Shown: in pieces, positions 1 through 10,379 of the stretch
Numbering within the stretch: the stretch's first letter is position 1
Layout of the letters: every line of letters starts with the position of its first letter
From: Sipunculus nudus
Lineage: Eukaryota > Annelida > Sipuncula > Golfingiida > Sipunculidae
NCBI GenBank assembly: GCA_026874595.1
Contig: CM049314.1
Span: 56,217,812-56,281,811 of the forward strand
Reading direction: 5' to 3'
Length of the DNA stretch: 64,000 nt
Program-made: the position numbers and the translations under genes
The notes under the pieces: model-generated
Database searches by the model: none
Told to the model about the DNA's origin: nothing
The model's input: the letters and a program-made list of their open reading frames with translations, nothing else

Positions 1-69
1 TTTCATTTTTTTTTCAGGCGCCAAATCTCATGCACATCCCGATGGACATCCTGATGTAAACATGGTTAA

Positions 70-378
70 TTAATTAGCCTTGAAGCAAAACTGACTCTCT
101 GACAACCGATCATTTGTAGTGGAGGATACCAGTCTGTCAAATATCATTCTATCCAGGATTTCCAAGTGAACGAGAGGGGAGCTATTCATAGATAGGATGC
201 GGGCTGAAGGCTTGATCTGCGGGGCGGAGGTGGACTCCCAATTCTGGCGCAGGGCTCTAGTGTGTGCACTATCTTCATTACTGGGTCTAGCGTTTATAAT
301 ATTTGAATATTCATCTACATTCAAGACGAAGTCTTGGCGTGACCTTTCGATCCAAGATGGCAGGTTTCATACCTTGTG
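70..378 (-). CDS. possible coding exon, unknown protein, C-terminal end
   Basis: An open frame of about 100 codons runs on the minus strand to a stop near 70. Its composition is mixed and protein-like, without simple-sequence bias; it includes NVDEYSNIINARPSNEDSA and later LEILDRMIFDRL. An in-frame TGA lies just upstream (about 380), so an acceptor or start must lie inside. There is no in-frame ATG near the beginning, and the ATG that does exist (near 366) opens a different, short frame. I recognise no domain. It could be a last coding exon, a pseudogene piece or chance. GC is higher here than in the flanking AT-rich DNA, which mildly favours coding. Confidence 0.35.
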
Positions 379-445
379 GTTGAAAGTAGGTAGACTGGAT
401 AAGTAATAGAAGTAAATTTGTTTGAAATTCAAACGTGTTTTTTTT

Positions 446-463
446 TTTTGGGGGGGGGGGGGG
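446..463. repeat. poly-G tract
   Basis: A run of T followed by a long G run (GGGGGGGGGGGGGGGG). This is one of several long G or C homopolymers in the window. Length in such tracts is unreliable in assembled sequence. Confidence 0.85.
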
Positions 464-480
464 GACTAGATGGTTTATTC

Positions 481-503
481 AAGGAGTTTACAGGGATGGA
501 GTA
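481..503 (+). repeat. left arm of 23-bp perfect inverted repeat
   Basis: The 23 bases here, starting AAGGAGTTTACAGGGATGG, are exactly reverse-complemented at 1439-1461. The pair brackets about 0.94 kb. Each arm contains a splice-acceptor-like TTTACAG/GGATGGAGTA in opposite orientations. Target duplications outside the arms are not evident. Confidence 0.75.
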
Positions 504-1338
504 ACAACTGTCAGAAGCCCTGCCAGGTCACGAGTGTCAGTCGTGCGCTAATTGCAATTAAGACATGATAAGTGCATTAACTCTATTGTGCGCCTATTGT
601 GCTGCGGTGTCAGGCGCGGCGGCGGCACCGCCTTTGATAAAGCGAGCCTGCTAGATGTTACTTCTGTGGTCCGCTGAAGCGGTGAGCGATATATCCAGTA
701 ACTGAGCAGTAAATCACTGGAATAACATTGACCGGAATTACGAATGCGCAAATGGTTTGTTTTGTAAAGAATTATGCGCAACATATATATCTAGAAAGGT
801 CTCGTGTTGAGGAATCACTTGATCAATTTAAGGATAGATGCGGTCACTACATCAACTTCTGCCGTGATTCATGACGGACGACTGGTCAGTGTAAACCTTA
901 CTTTCCCTGAATAACTTCGGAATTATAAAACATTCCATCAGTTCCCACGCTTCTGACTTATATTAATAATTAGCCATGTATTATAGTATTCCGTCGATAA
1001 AATTTTAACGCTTGTGATCGGATGACTTTCATTTTGATGGATAACAGTGAGCCATCGCCCCCGCTGTCACTGACGGCGTTGTTCTCTTATTATCGCCCAT
1101 ATTTACCGCAGCCAAGCTATAGCTCAGGCGTCATTAGCAACAATCGCTTCACATACGATTCCCACAAATATGAAAATATGGTGTTCAAACTTATGATTGT
1201 TTAAAATTTTATATTAAATACTGCCAGAGATAAAATTTGGGAGAAACTTACTCATCCTTGTCACAATATTTATAAAAAATACCGGTACTATAACGTGCTG
1301 TTTCAAAGTCACGCCGAAGGGGGGTCTCTCGCGCTGTA
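504..1338. other. interval between inverted-repeat arms, no supported gene
   Basis: Moderate-GC sequence with scattered short open frames on both strands. A 60-codon plus-strand frame at 1022-1204 and a 78-codon minus-strand frame at 548-784 have no recognisable domain and no clear splice context. I do not call either a gene. Confidence 0.4.
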
Positions 1339-1461
1339 TCAATTAGCACCGGGCTTATCAGCGGCATCTCTTTGTGCCTTAGAGCAGCGAGTTTTATGAC
1401 CCCCGTCAGCAACATCCGACACGACCAGACTCTCCAGATACTCCATCCCTGTAAACTCCTT
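1339..1461 (-). CDS. possible short coding exon, unknown protein
   Basis: On the minus strand an acceptor-like AAACCAAG or TTTACAG is followed by about 40 open codons to a TGA at 1339-1341. The peptide includes GMEYLESLVVSDVADGGHK and reads like protein. Its first 23 bases are the right arm of the inverted repeat with 481-503, so it may be part of a duplicated exon or of a mobile element rather than an independent gene. No family was recognised. Confidence 0.3.
   Translation of the reverse strand, partial: KEFTGMEYLESLVVSDVADGGHKTRCSKAQRDAADKPGAN
1439..1461 (-). repeat. right arm of 23-bp perfect inverted repeat
   Basis: Exact reverse complement of 481-503. Confidence 0.75.
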
Positions 1462-1722
1462 GGTTTATTTAAGGTGTGAAACCCATCAAAGCAAGGATAA
1501 ACGAGTTCAATTAGTGATAATCTGATAGCAAGGCCGGAGCCCTATTTCCCTCTAATAGTCGACCAGGCTAATATTTGTTGATATTGTGTCAAGCGCCTGT
1601 GGTGCTTGTGTGTGTAATGTACATAATTCCAGGTTTCATGCAGATTAGCATATCTATACGTTTTTGTTTTCATAATTTATCGGACCTCTTTCCATTTTTA
1701 TAATTGTAAATTATCATATGAT

Positions 1723-1782
<60 letters not shown>

Positions 1783-3395
1783 CTTTTATATTTCGATTCT
1801 AAAGTCTGCAATAAAAGAAAATAACATCGAAATATTGAATTAACAGCATAATCTCCTTAAGTACGGTAATTAAAATATAATCAGCGATTCCACTAGCCGT
1901 TCTGTATTGTGTTTTATTGAATTTATCTGTAGGCCTACATATATTTTTATTATATATACATAAATATATAAATATGTATATGTACATGTACATATATGTA
2001 TAAATTTGTATATATGATTGTTGTATATCATGATAAACTTGTGTAATTAAATTGTGCTTCTTTTCTTTTACGGCAAGCCAGAAAAATATTCGCCTCTGAA
2101 AGTATAATTCAAGGGGAGAAATTGATATTGCATCCTGTTAATTTAACAGTCGTATTTCCTTTGGCTTAATTCCTTTTTATTGAAATTTTTTATTATTTCC
2201 TGCAGTAAAATGTTAACTTAATCTGTCCCTGATTTATTTCTCTCTTTATAATAATTAACTTAATCACTCTTCGTATTCTTTATGGAGAGCCACTTGCCAA
2301 ATATTGCCATCTATCTAAGTTTAAAAAAATTGATTACAAATTTACAACAATTCGCATTTTAATTTATATTGTAAGGCAACTCGTCAAGTTTCACTTATGA
2401 GAAATAAATCTGATTATCTCTTAGGTGGCATTTGCAAAAAATGAGTTAGCTACGATTCCTTTTAAGCTGCCTTATATTCCTTTTCTAAATTATTTACACA
2501 GAAAAAAAATAAAACAACACGTGTCGGTCATCGTCCCGAACAATCCTTGACTGAATCTGCGTCATTGCGTCGATTCTCCTTTTAGGGTGGGGGTGGGGTG
2601 AGGGGGGGGGGGGGTTGACTTGCAGAAACACACACACACACATACCTTTTTAGCGTCTGTATGATACATTTCAAATAGGTCTATATATATTTAATCACAT
2701 TTCAAATATATATATTTATATATATATATATATATTATGCATAGGATTTTAGAAAATTAGGTATTATGTTTCCAGTATAGGCCTATGTTATCTTGAAACC
2801 GGGTTTAGATATAATATTTCATAGTTAACTACTAACTAGAACCAAAAACTATATAATGATAGGCCTATTAATTAATCTTTTTCCTCTGCAATATATAAAT
2901 ATTATTCTCTGAATAGTGGGGAGATGATTACATGGACCATCCCTCTTGTCAAAAAGTGTGTGTGTGGGAAGGGGGCGGATTTATAGCAACAACCCCCCCC
3001 CCCCCCCCCCCCCGGCCACAAGTGAACACATCGCTATTTGGTCACATGATTAATTGTCATGTGACTAATATACATACGCACATGGCCCAGGGGAATGGAA
3101 AACAGAAGTGGGACTTTGAAACTGATATAAAGTATATTGATACAAAGTAAACTATGTAGTTCCCTCTTGCAAGGTTAACCTTGTACATAAAACACATCAT
3201 ATTTAAAGGCCCGGCTACAACGACCGCTGCGCTGCAAATACTATATTTAATAATCAGCTGAGCATATTTGCGGCGCTGCAAAGCTGGAATTTTTTTTATC
3301 AGCTTTGCTTTGCAGCGCAACGCAGAGCGGCCCACCGTTCTGTGTGGACAGCACGAGAGCTGAGCAGTTGACCACGGGTTGTTCGGTTAATTAGG
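1462..3395. other. AT-rich intergenic DNA
   Basis: No gene is supported. It contains the TA array listed separately, a shorter TA tract near 2707-2735, a G run near 2599-2613, a short CA run near 2629-2642 and a C run at about 2992-3014. Around 3210-3325 there are short GCTGCGCTGCAAA / TTTGCAGCGCAACG words in opposite orientations, forming an imperfect inverted pair. Confidence 0.5.
1726..1780. repeat. (TA)n microsatellite
   Basis: About 27 uninterrupted TA dinucleotides. One of several long TA arrays in the window. Confidence 0.95.
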
Positions 3396-3960
3396 TCTCC
3401 CTTCCCATGGAGGGAGACGTACAGTGTTTTGTCGGTCGGCATCGTCGTCCGTGTCATTTCTTGTGAACGGGATAACTTTGGAACGACTCAAAATTTGTTC
3501 ATGAAATTTGAAAATGAAATTGATTCTACCAATATCTCGGACGAGTTCGAAAACCAGTTTCAAATAGGCCATAATATATTTTTTTGTGAACCCCATAACT
3601 TTTAAAGTATCGCTTATTCATTCCCCAATTTGAAACACCAAGTTCTTTGATGAGATAAAAATAGTGACCTTGATCTGGATCTTCAAGGTCAAATCAGCCG
3701 GATTAGAATTAATTGTGAACGGTATAACTTTTGAACCACTCAGTATATTTTCATGAAATTCATGTAAAATGTTTCTACCAAAATCTCAGAGAAGTCCTAA
3801 AACCGGTGACCTTGGCCTTCATCTACAAGATCAAATCAGCCATAATAGAAATTATTTGTGAAAGTTGTGACTTTTGAAGTTGTCCGAATTTTTTCCTCAA
3901 ATTTTGGGATGGGAGGCCAATAGGGAAGAGAGTCATAGGGCCTATATATCTGTTTCTAGG
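3396..3960 (+). repeat. dispersed repeat, tandemly organised, mollusc type
   Basis: A TCGGTCGGCATCGTCGTCCG stretch is followed by a roughly 250-base unit that repeats imperfectly. Its landmarks are TTGTGAACGG.ATAACTTT near 3460 and 3714, and GACCTTG..CT..ATCT near 3666 and 3807. The design, with a GTCC-rich head followed by tandem units, resembles the AGCTCAGCTGA family found later in the window. It is non-coding. Confidence 0.5.
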
Positions 3961-4299
3961 TACCCAATGAGTTATCTTGCTGAGAAATGGATTGTTAATC
4001 GATGCCCTGTTTCCGAATTTCCTACAAAATATGAGCTTTTATGAAACACCCAGCTAAAATTCTGGAAGTCCTACATTATCAAAAAAAAAAAAAACTAAAA
4101 TTTGGGCAGACGGAAAGCGGCAACAAGTATCTGCCGAATCACAGATGTCTGGATAAAGTGTGGCATTGAATTTCTCCAAATATGTGGCAAAATAGGGCCT
4201 ATCCCAAGGCGCACGGACGGACGAAACTGAAGTTATTATATTGTTGGTGACACCACCAATCATATGTACAATAAAAGGCCATCCTAGATCTATTGAGCA

Positions 4300-4322
4300 C
4301 CCCCCTCCCCCCCCCCCCCCCC
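4300..4322. repeat. poly-C tract
   Basis: A C run of more than 15 bases within CCCCCCTCCCCCCCC. The 3961-4960 interval around it is otherwise unremarkable AT-rich DNA with a poly-A run near 4081-4094. Confidence 0.85.
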
Positions 4323-4974
4323 GACCCAAGATGATTTAATTCATGCAACTGTAATTGCCTTGAGTCACAATGATTTAGGCCTATTATAGTGTGCTCTTAG
4401 CCACAGGCAACCTCCCTGCCCGCAGTATAGGTAACATGTCAGCTGAAGGGAAGGATGCTAAAATTAAATCCAACACAGTGAATGAATATAGACACAATGT
4501 GTCTTCGTGAGATGTAGCACGTTTCCCATTTCAGTTACATATCTGAGATGATATAACATTTAATTCTCTCATGTTTATGAATTTTTTTATAAGTTTTTGT
4601 TCACAGGGATTCAGACTGATCTTTTTTAATGCCATTAGGTCATAGGTGACTAAGTAACTGACTGATGGGCTTGGTCCACTGCTGAGGGAGGGAGTGCAGG
4701 TTTATGACTTTCTTATTTGCCCCACTCCCGTTGCACACATACACACAGTACCATAAACATCTGTAATGTTCTTACGTTAAGACTCATGTCTTGCTTTTAG
4801 TTTAACCAAACATCTTAAAAATATATTTTATTTATATTCCATGATGATACACACTCCTATATCAGAGATACAAATAAGCTATAAAACCAACACTAAATTT
4901 TAGAGTTCATTTTTCAATTTTTTATTTCTATAAAATTGTCAATATAATTTTATAGAAAAAGTTGAATTCAATCC

Positions 4975-5183
4975 GTTTATCATAAAAAAGTTACATTAAA
5001 ATCCGTTTACATTAAAAGAAAATTGGGATTCAATCCTTTTACAATAAAAGAAAAGTAGTATTCAATCCCTACCATAAAGGAAAAGTGGGAATCAATCATT
5101 TAACCATAAAAGAAAAGTGGGATTCAATCTTTTTATCATAAAAGAAAAGTTGGATTCAACCCGTTTACCATAAAAGAAAAGTG
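4975..5183 (+). repeat. 32-bp minisatellite
   Basis: About six to seven imperfect copies of a unit with the words GGATTCAATC and CCATAAAAGAAAAGTG. The ATAAAAGAAAAGT-type word recurs at about 5044, 5074, 5106, 5138 and 5170, so the spacing is 30 then 32, 32, 32. The first copies are the most degenerate. Confidence 0.85.
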
Positions 5184-5582
5184 ATAATTAAATAACATTT
5201 CAAATAGGAGGAAATGTTAAAGCTTGTACAAATAATACTTATGAAACAATTTGTCCATTTCGAAAAAGAAGAAAATATATTCATTGTATATCTCTTAAAT
5301 GTCAATCTCAATCACAAAATAATTAATATTTTATTAATTAATTAATTAAATAATTATGTAAATTATTGAATGATAAAAGAGTGCATATATAATTACATAT
5401 CATTATTACATTAATTTAAACGATTATCTTATCAAATACCATTGTTTGCCCCAACAATGAAATACAGTTCAGGATTAATTCTGTATAATATGCATATACT
5501 ACTTTTTAAAATATGGATATATCCAGACATTAAGTGAAATAAAAATAAAATTTGTTAAAATCAAAGTTTAATTCAAAATCAC
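5184..5582. other. AT-rich spacer
   Basis: No gene or defined repeat seen. It includes a palindromic AATTAATTAATTAA-type run near 5330-5350. Confidence 0.5.
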
Positions 5583-5764
5583 CTGTCACAATCAGCATCC
5601 GGTTCACAGATAGCTTCGTCCAGAAAAGCAGTTCCGTCCTCTGTGTCAGTGATGTTGCCATCCACGATGTTGGTACCAGAGCCTACTTCACATGTGTAAC
5701 TGTCAGGGATGTTAACATGAATGCTGGTGCTGGTGTTTTCGGCAATGTGTGCACCACGAAGTAG
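5583..5764 (-). CDS. coding-like segment of unknown minus-strand gene or pseudogene
   Basis: Read on the minus strand, an acceptor-like GATTCCAG is followed by 60 open codons ending at AG/GTGATT. The peptide contains HVNIPDSYTCEVGSGTNIVD and later LDEAICEPDADCD, an acidic, cysteine-containing, extracellular-looking sequence. Its frame is offset by one base from the frame read through the neighbouring 72-bp repeat. Either a splice separates the two or a frameshift has occurred. No family was recognised. Confidence 0.45.
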
Positions 5765-5777
5765 CTGGAATCTTGGT

Positions 5778-6065
5778 CTCTGGCGTCATGACACTGTATC
5801 TGAACCGCTTTTTGAACGACTTGAAATTAAATTATGTGGCGCTGTTCGTCTCTGGCGTCATGACACTGTATCTGAACTGCTTTTTGAACGACTTGAAATT
5901 AAAGTATGTGGCGCTGTTCGTCTCTGGCGTCATGACACTGTATCTGAACTGCTTTTTGAACGACTTGAAATTAAATTATGTGGCGCTGTTCGTCTCTGGC
6001 GTCATGACACTGTATCTGAACTGCTTTTTGAACGACTTGAAATTAAAGTATGCGGCGCTGTTGCT
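5778..6065. repeat. 72-bp tandem repeat, four units, arranged as two A-B dimers
   Basis: Units start at 5778, 5850, 5922 and 5994 and are nearly identical. The period of 72 is a multiple of three, so frames stay open through it: two plus-strand frames (one repeating LWRHDTVSE, the other SGVMTLYLN) and a minus-strand frame (NFKSFKKQFRYSVMTPET). Units 1 and 3 carry AAATTATGT and units 2 and 4 carry AAAGTATG, so the array looks like a duplicated dimer. In the minus frame this single change alternates TAA stop with TAC tyrosine. Confidence 0.95.
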
Positions 6066-6191
6066 GACCTTGTGGCCCAGGTTAAATTTCTCATCATCAA
6101 CACACACTGTTCCACTGATATCCTTTTCCTTTGGTTGTTCTGCCTCAATAAATGTGACATTTTTGCTTTTATTGGTACATTTAGGTTTTAC
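5976..6191 (-). pseudogene. coding-like segment running into the 72-bp repeat, then a stop
   Basis: The minus frame opens after a GATTAG near 6196 and reads a natural-looking peptide including DISGTVCVDDEKFNLGHK. It then passes through the first complete 24-residue repeat unit and stops at TAA 5976-5978 in the next unit. Composition suggests former or present coding. The stop recurs in alternate units, so the array cannot be translated through in this frame. It may be the true C-terminus of an expanded protein or a decayed copy. Confidence 0.4.
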
Positions 6192-6240
6192 CTAATCAAC
6201 ATGACTGATGCTTGCGATTGTCATACAGGTCTGATTTCAT

Positions 6241-6365
6241 TCAACTAGATGGTGGTAGAGTTGTCCTGGTGAGGTTTCGCATAACCATAGGGACACGATC
6301 TTTCCGAGTTTGTGCCACCAACAGAATTCTGTCTGCTTGGTCTCTGAGCAGAGCTATTGTTGTTC
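6241..6365 (-). CDS. probable exon of unknown minus-strand gene
   Basis: On the minus strand, AAATGTACAG is followed by two bases that complete a glycine codon carried from the exon at 7263-7317. About 40 open codons follow, including ALLRDQADRILLVAQTRKD and VPMVMRNLTR, ending at a TGA at 6241. The phase agreement with the upstream segment is the main support. No domain is recognised. The next downstream segment does not join in frame, so this may be a terminal exon or the point where the gene is broken. Confidence 0.5.
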
Positions 6366-7262
6366 CTGTACATTTAAAAATAAACTTTGTTTTATTAATA
6401 TGTGGAATATGTTACTATGGCTACACCACTTAAGCACTCAGAGCCTCTATCATGGCAAGTCATCCTTGTTCTTAACAATATTATTCCTATGCATATTAAA
6501 AGAAAGTGGTAAAATCAAATACTTGACAAAGTGTAAAAAATAAGAAACTTCTAAGGTGTATTGGGTAATTGTGTATTTAAGAGGGTTTTTTTAAATGGCC
6601 TATTTTACCATCTTTTACGCAAATTATAAACAAAAGTAATAATCTGTAATATAGAGGGGATGTATACTAAGGGTTATATAATGAAAGGTGGGTTGTCGAG
6701 AGTCACTGTTTCTCCAAAGTCAAATTTTCATCTAACGCCATAATGTTATGCATGAAATTGATGAAGTCGCCAAGAAAACAAGCCATATGTGAGCATTTTT
6801 ACTCATTACATATCAAACATATTTGTAATCAAACTCCAGTATAGCCATAACCGTATATAAGTATACATTTCTCCTTATTATAGAATAATATACTAATGCG
6901 TTACATTGGACATAAATGGGTCACTGTAATATCTCCACTATACAATTTATAGCGTCATTTTGTATCTTATTTCATTTATATTTTCACCATCACTTTTACA
7001 GGAATTAGAATGTGCATTGTGACCTTACTGAAGAATATTTACAAGAAGATCTCAATTTGTTAAATTCCAGTAGAGTCAAGGATTTTTGGGAAATCTGAGA
7101 GCCTGGACAAACAGTTTTTGAGGAAATACTCAAAATAAGGGCATTCACAACAGGTCTCACCTGTGGGGTCTACCCATCATCACGTCAAACGCCGAATTTT
7201 AGTCAGCTGAGCTTAAAATTAGTATATTGATAAATATGCAACATAATAGAATGTAGACCTAC
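6366..7262. other. intron-like AT-rich DNA
   Basis: No coding sequence or repeat seen. If the minus-strand model is right this is the intron between the 7.3 and 6.3 kb segments. Confidence 0.4.
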
Positions 7263-7317
7263 CCTTAACTGTGTTGATCATGGTGTCAACTGTAAAACCA
7301 AAATCTTCTTCCCCAAG
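7263..7317 (-). CDS. probable short exon of unknown minus-strand gene
   Basis: A 55-base segment bounded on the minus strand by GAAGTAG and GTAGGT, encoding LGEEDFGFTVDTMINTVK plus one carried base. It enters in phase 0, matching the donor of the 8197-8380 segment, and leaves in phase 1, matching the start of the 6241-6365 segment. Both joins preserve the frame. Confidence 0.5.
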
Positions 7318-7506
7318 CTACTTCAGATTCTGTAAAATGATAAAGATTTTATCAGAACAAGAATCACAACTCGATGAATTAAACAAATGTCATTGAATGA
7401 ATTATTATTCTTACAGATCAAAATATGAGAAGCAAATTTGTAACATCACTTGAATTAAACAAAATTAAAAGTTGGCAAATCGCACTGGGTTAAAAATAGT
7501 TAGAAG

Positions 7507-8023
7507 CAGTTATGTAGTCGAGTCCACGCCATCCGAGTCCAAGTGCCAGTCCAAATCCATGCCACTCAAGTCCAAGTCCGAGTACCTGAGGTTCAAGTCC
7601 AAGTCCAACTTCTTCGAATCTGAGTCATTTGGAACCTGAATCCAAGTCCGAGTCCGATACAAATATCCGTAAAAAAACAATTTAAAATGGAAATTTCATA
7701 TTATTGTGTACATTTTTAAGTTAGTTAATTCACACGTGTTTTTACAATAATGTTTTTATAACATTTATACTTCCCAATGCTGAGCAATGCTTGGTTTATA
7801 GTGTTATTATATATTAATATTCTATTAGTAGATCGCACATGTACATAAAGTGTTTATATTATATAACAGCATTTTTTTTTAAATTGCACTCGGAATGGAC
7901 TCGTCCTGATTTCTCGAGTCCTTACCTCCGAGTCCGTGTCAAGGTCTGAGTCCAGGACCCTCGAGTCAAAGTTCGAGTCCCACAAAAGTGAACTCGAGTC
8001 CGGATTGATCTCCTACATCACTG
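7507..8023. mobile_element. hAT-like non-autonomous element rich in GAGTCC words
   Basis: The ends read CAGTTATGTAG at left and, reverse-complemented, CAGTGATGTAG at right. The flanking eight bases GTTAGAAG and CTCAGAAG match at six of eight positions, as an old hAT target duplication would. The interior ends are filled with GAGTCC/GGACTC hexamers on both sides of an AT-rich centre. There is no transposase. It sits in the probable intron between the 8.2 and 7.3 kb minus-strand exons. Confidence 0.65.
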
Positions 8024-8196
8024 CTCAGAAGTTATGTAATATGAACTTACAACTGCAGTACTAACAACTGCTTTGGACAAGTTTCTTGGAGAGTGACAGC
8101 ACACATTTTCATATTGAAATTATACAATTTCATCAAAAAATCACTTTCAAAATACACTTTAAATACCATAAAAATAAATGTTATAGAAGCAGATAC

Positions 8197-8380
8197 CCTG
8201 AATATGTCATTCTTCATAATAATGACATCATCAAATGCTTCGTCTGTCGTCTGAATCATGTGGAGTCCTGTCTTGTACACCCTGGTGGTCATATGGTATG
8301 GACCTTCATCGACAAACATGGTAGAAATGTATTTATATATGACAATGATATATAAAGAGGGAAAATGAAACTCCCCTAGT
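8197..8380 (-). CDS. probable exon of unknown minus-strand gene
   Basis: On the minus strand a good acceptor (CTTTCCTTGCAG) precedes 184 bases ending at AGG/GTATCT. The frame gives YKYISTMFVDEGPYHMTTRV and TTDEAFDDVIIMKNDIFR. The exon enters needing two carried bases, which is the phase left by the donor at 8760, and leaves in phase 0, which fits the 7317 acceptor. It lies after the membrane segment in the protein order, so it would be extracytoplasmic or lumenal if the protein is type II. No family was recognised. Confidence 0.5.
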
Positions 8381-8759
8381 CTGCAAGGAAAGATGAGGAA
8401 AAGATACATTAATTCTCATATAAATATTAAACAACAAAAGCAGTGGTAGTTGTTAATGAAACAACCATATAACTTTCTTTTAAATTAGTGACAACTTTAT
8501 GTACTTAACCTCCTTTCAATAATCATTACAAATACTGAACCTGCATAGTGTCTGCAGCCTATACAGTAACAAACAGGCTTTTCAAGGAAATAATGTTAGT
8601 TTGTCTTGTAGTTGCTACTTCATACAACAGTTATTTCCATATATGATACATGTATTTATTTATTACTGATAGCTGAACATTTTTTCCATATTAAATCATC
8701 TACCTTTACAAGTCGGACTGTGGCAAACCATGTATAACCGGAAAGGAGGAAAAACTTAC

Positions 8760-9007
8760 AAAAGAAAACATCAGGCGACCGTAATAAGGAAAACCCAAGC
8801 TGACACAATTGATCTTTTCTGCCTCCTGGATGTGGAGAATTTTGCACGCGCTGCACATTTTCCACAGTTACAGCAGCAGCATATGAGTGGGCAGCAAAAT
8901 ATACAAAAGACGACAATTAGAATGCCGATGACTCCAACGGTAGCAGATGGCCAGGACATCTTGATCATCCAGAAAATACGCACATGTACTGCCATGATGA
9001 CTTTCTG
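8760..9007 (-). CDS. probable first coding exon: membrane segment and cysteine cluster, unknown protein
   Basis: On the minus strand a pyrimidine-rich acceptor (TTGACTGATTGCAG) leads into an ATG-containing frame. It encodes a hydrophobic segment, GVIGILIVVFCIFCCPLI, then CCCCNCGKC and a basic stretch with RRQKR. The CC-rich juxtamembrane stretch looks like a palmitoylation site. A TGA at 8771-8773 stops the frame 11 bases before a consensus donor GTAAGT. The frame carried past that TGA is the one that joins the 8380 exon. The protein may end here, may be broken here, or the TGA may be recoded. I know no family with this exact layout. Confidence 0.5.
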
Positions 9008-10379
9008 CTGCAATCAGTCAAATTAAGAAAAAGAGAAAAATCGAAGGAAGCTATTAATTTTATCTTAATCTTCTTCATTTACTCTTTCCATCGGATGCTG
9101 TTGGTCCATTCTCAGCCCAAGAGCTAACGCTTATTTTCATGGTAAATTGTTTCTTTCTTCATATTTTTTACTTATATAAAATTGCGTGAACGAATATAAG
9201 TAAGTTACTAATGATACGTACTTACTACATAAAACTCATAAGCCTTTGTTCTCAATATATATCTCTTATATTTCTCTGAAAGGTCTACATGTATAGTCAC
9301 AATAATAATTTTAAGACTTACTTTCACGAAGCCCAGTTGACCTTTAATATTTTGGTACAAATCTTAAAATAAAGGATATAAATGAAATATATCACAGTTT
9401 ATAAACCTTAAGAAACAGTTTAGCACTAGGATTATAATGATACGTACATTACATTTCACAATAAGAGACGTACTAGGACGCTTCATGCACAAGATATACA
9501 TAGATAGATACATCCTAGGTATAGTATATATATGGATAATATTTCATTATCACAGCAATGAATGTCTTTGTATATAGGAAGATATGGCTGATGTTCCTCC
9601 TCATATAACATCGAAACAAAAATAAACTCATATGCCAAATCACTACCTGCCACGCCTGAATAATTAATGTTTATCAGAAGAAAAGACCCTTATATACTGA
9701 TTTCATTGTGGAAATTCCATTAGCCATACAGACGCCATTCAACACATAAAATCCATGATGTTTCCCCAACATGTCCTTTATGCTGCTGAGTGATAATTAT
9801 TATAGATGTTGTTTTCTATTGAATGATTCTATATCTTAGTAACACATATGAATACAGAGACATCTGACAATACTGGTGTGACATATTAAGTAACATCAAG
9901 ATGTATCCATGCACTGATGTTTTATTACAGTCCTATCAATCTTAGAAACATGATTCAAGGATGAAGGGTAATCTGATGATGTCATACCTGGATGTGTATG
10001 ACAATGTAGCTGTTTCTTAGTATGGCAGACTGGAGAACCAGCAAAGTTGATTCCCATTCGCTTTATCGAGGAAGTAAACAAAGTTTTAATAGGGCAGAGT
10101 GTGATCGAAATTATATAAACAGAAAATTTGGGAGGCAACTTAGAAGGTAATATCGTTCCATATATAGCTTCCATGAAAGCTAAATATTTAAATAATTTAA
10201 CTACAGATAAAACGTAAAATTCATTTATTTTGCCTGAAATTTAAGTATGATTTATTTGTAAGACAGAAAGTGTGTAAAAATTATTTACCTAGAACATCAA
10301 TGGATGAATTCGTCTTTGAAACGATGGACTGTTCTAGGTCTAAGAAAAGGGCAAGCTGTGCATTTTCGCGCACCCTGGC
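9008..10379. other. intergenic or intronic AT-rich DNA
   Basis: A minus-strand open frame at 9896-10174 (92 codons) has no domain and no good splice bounds. Nothing else was recognised. Confidence 0.4.

Noticed and set aside
5721-6248. Two overlapping plus-strand frames of 148 and 175 codons
   Set aside because: Open only because a 72-bp unit preserves frame. Flanking plus-strand sequence has no coding character, whereas the minus strand does.
8730-9026. 98-codon plus-strand frame opposite the membrane-segment exon
   Set aside because: The minus strand has acceptor, donor and a membrane segment. The plus frame is Gln/Lys-rich and without signals.
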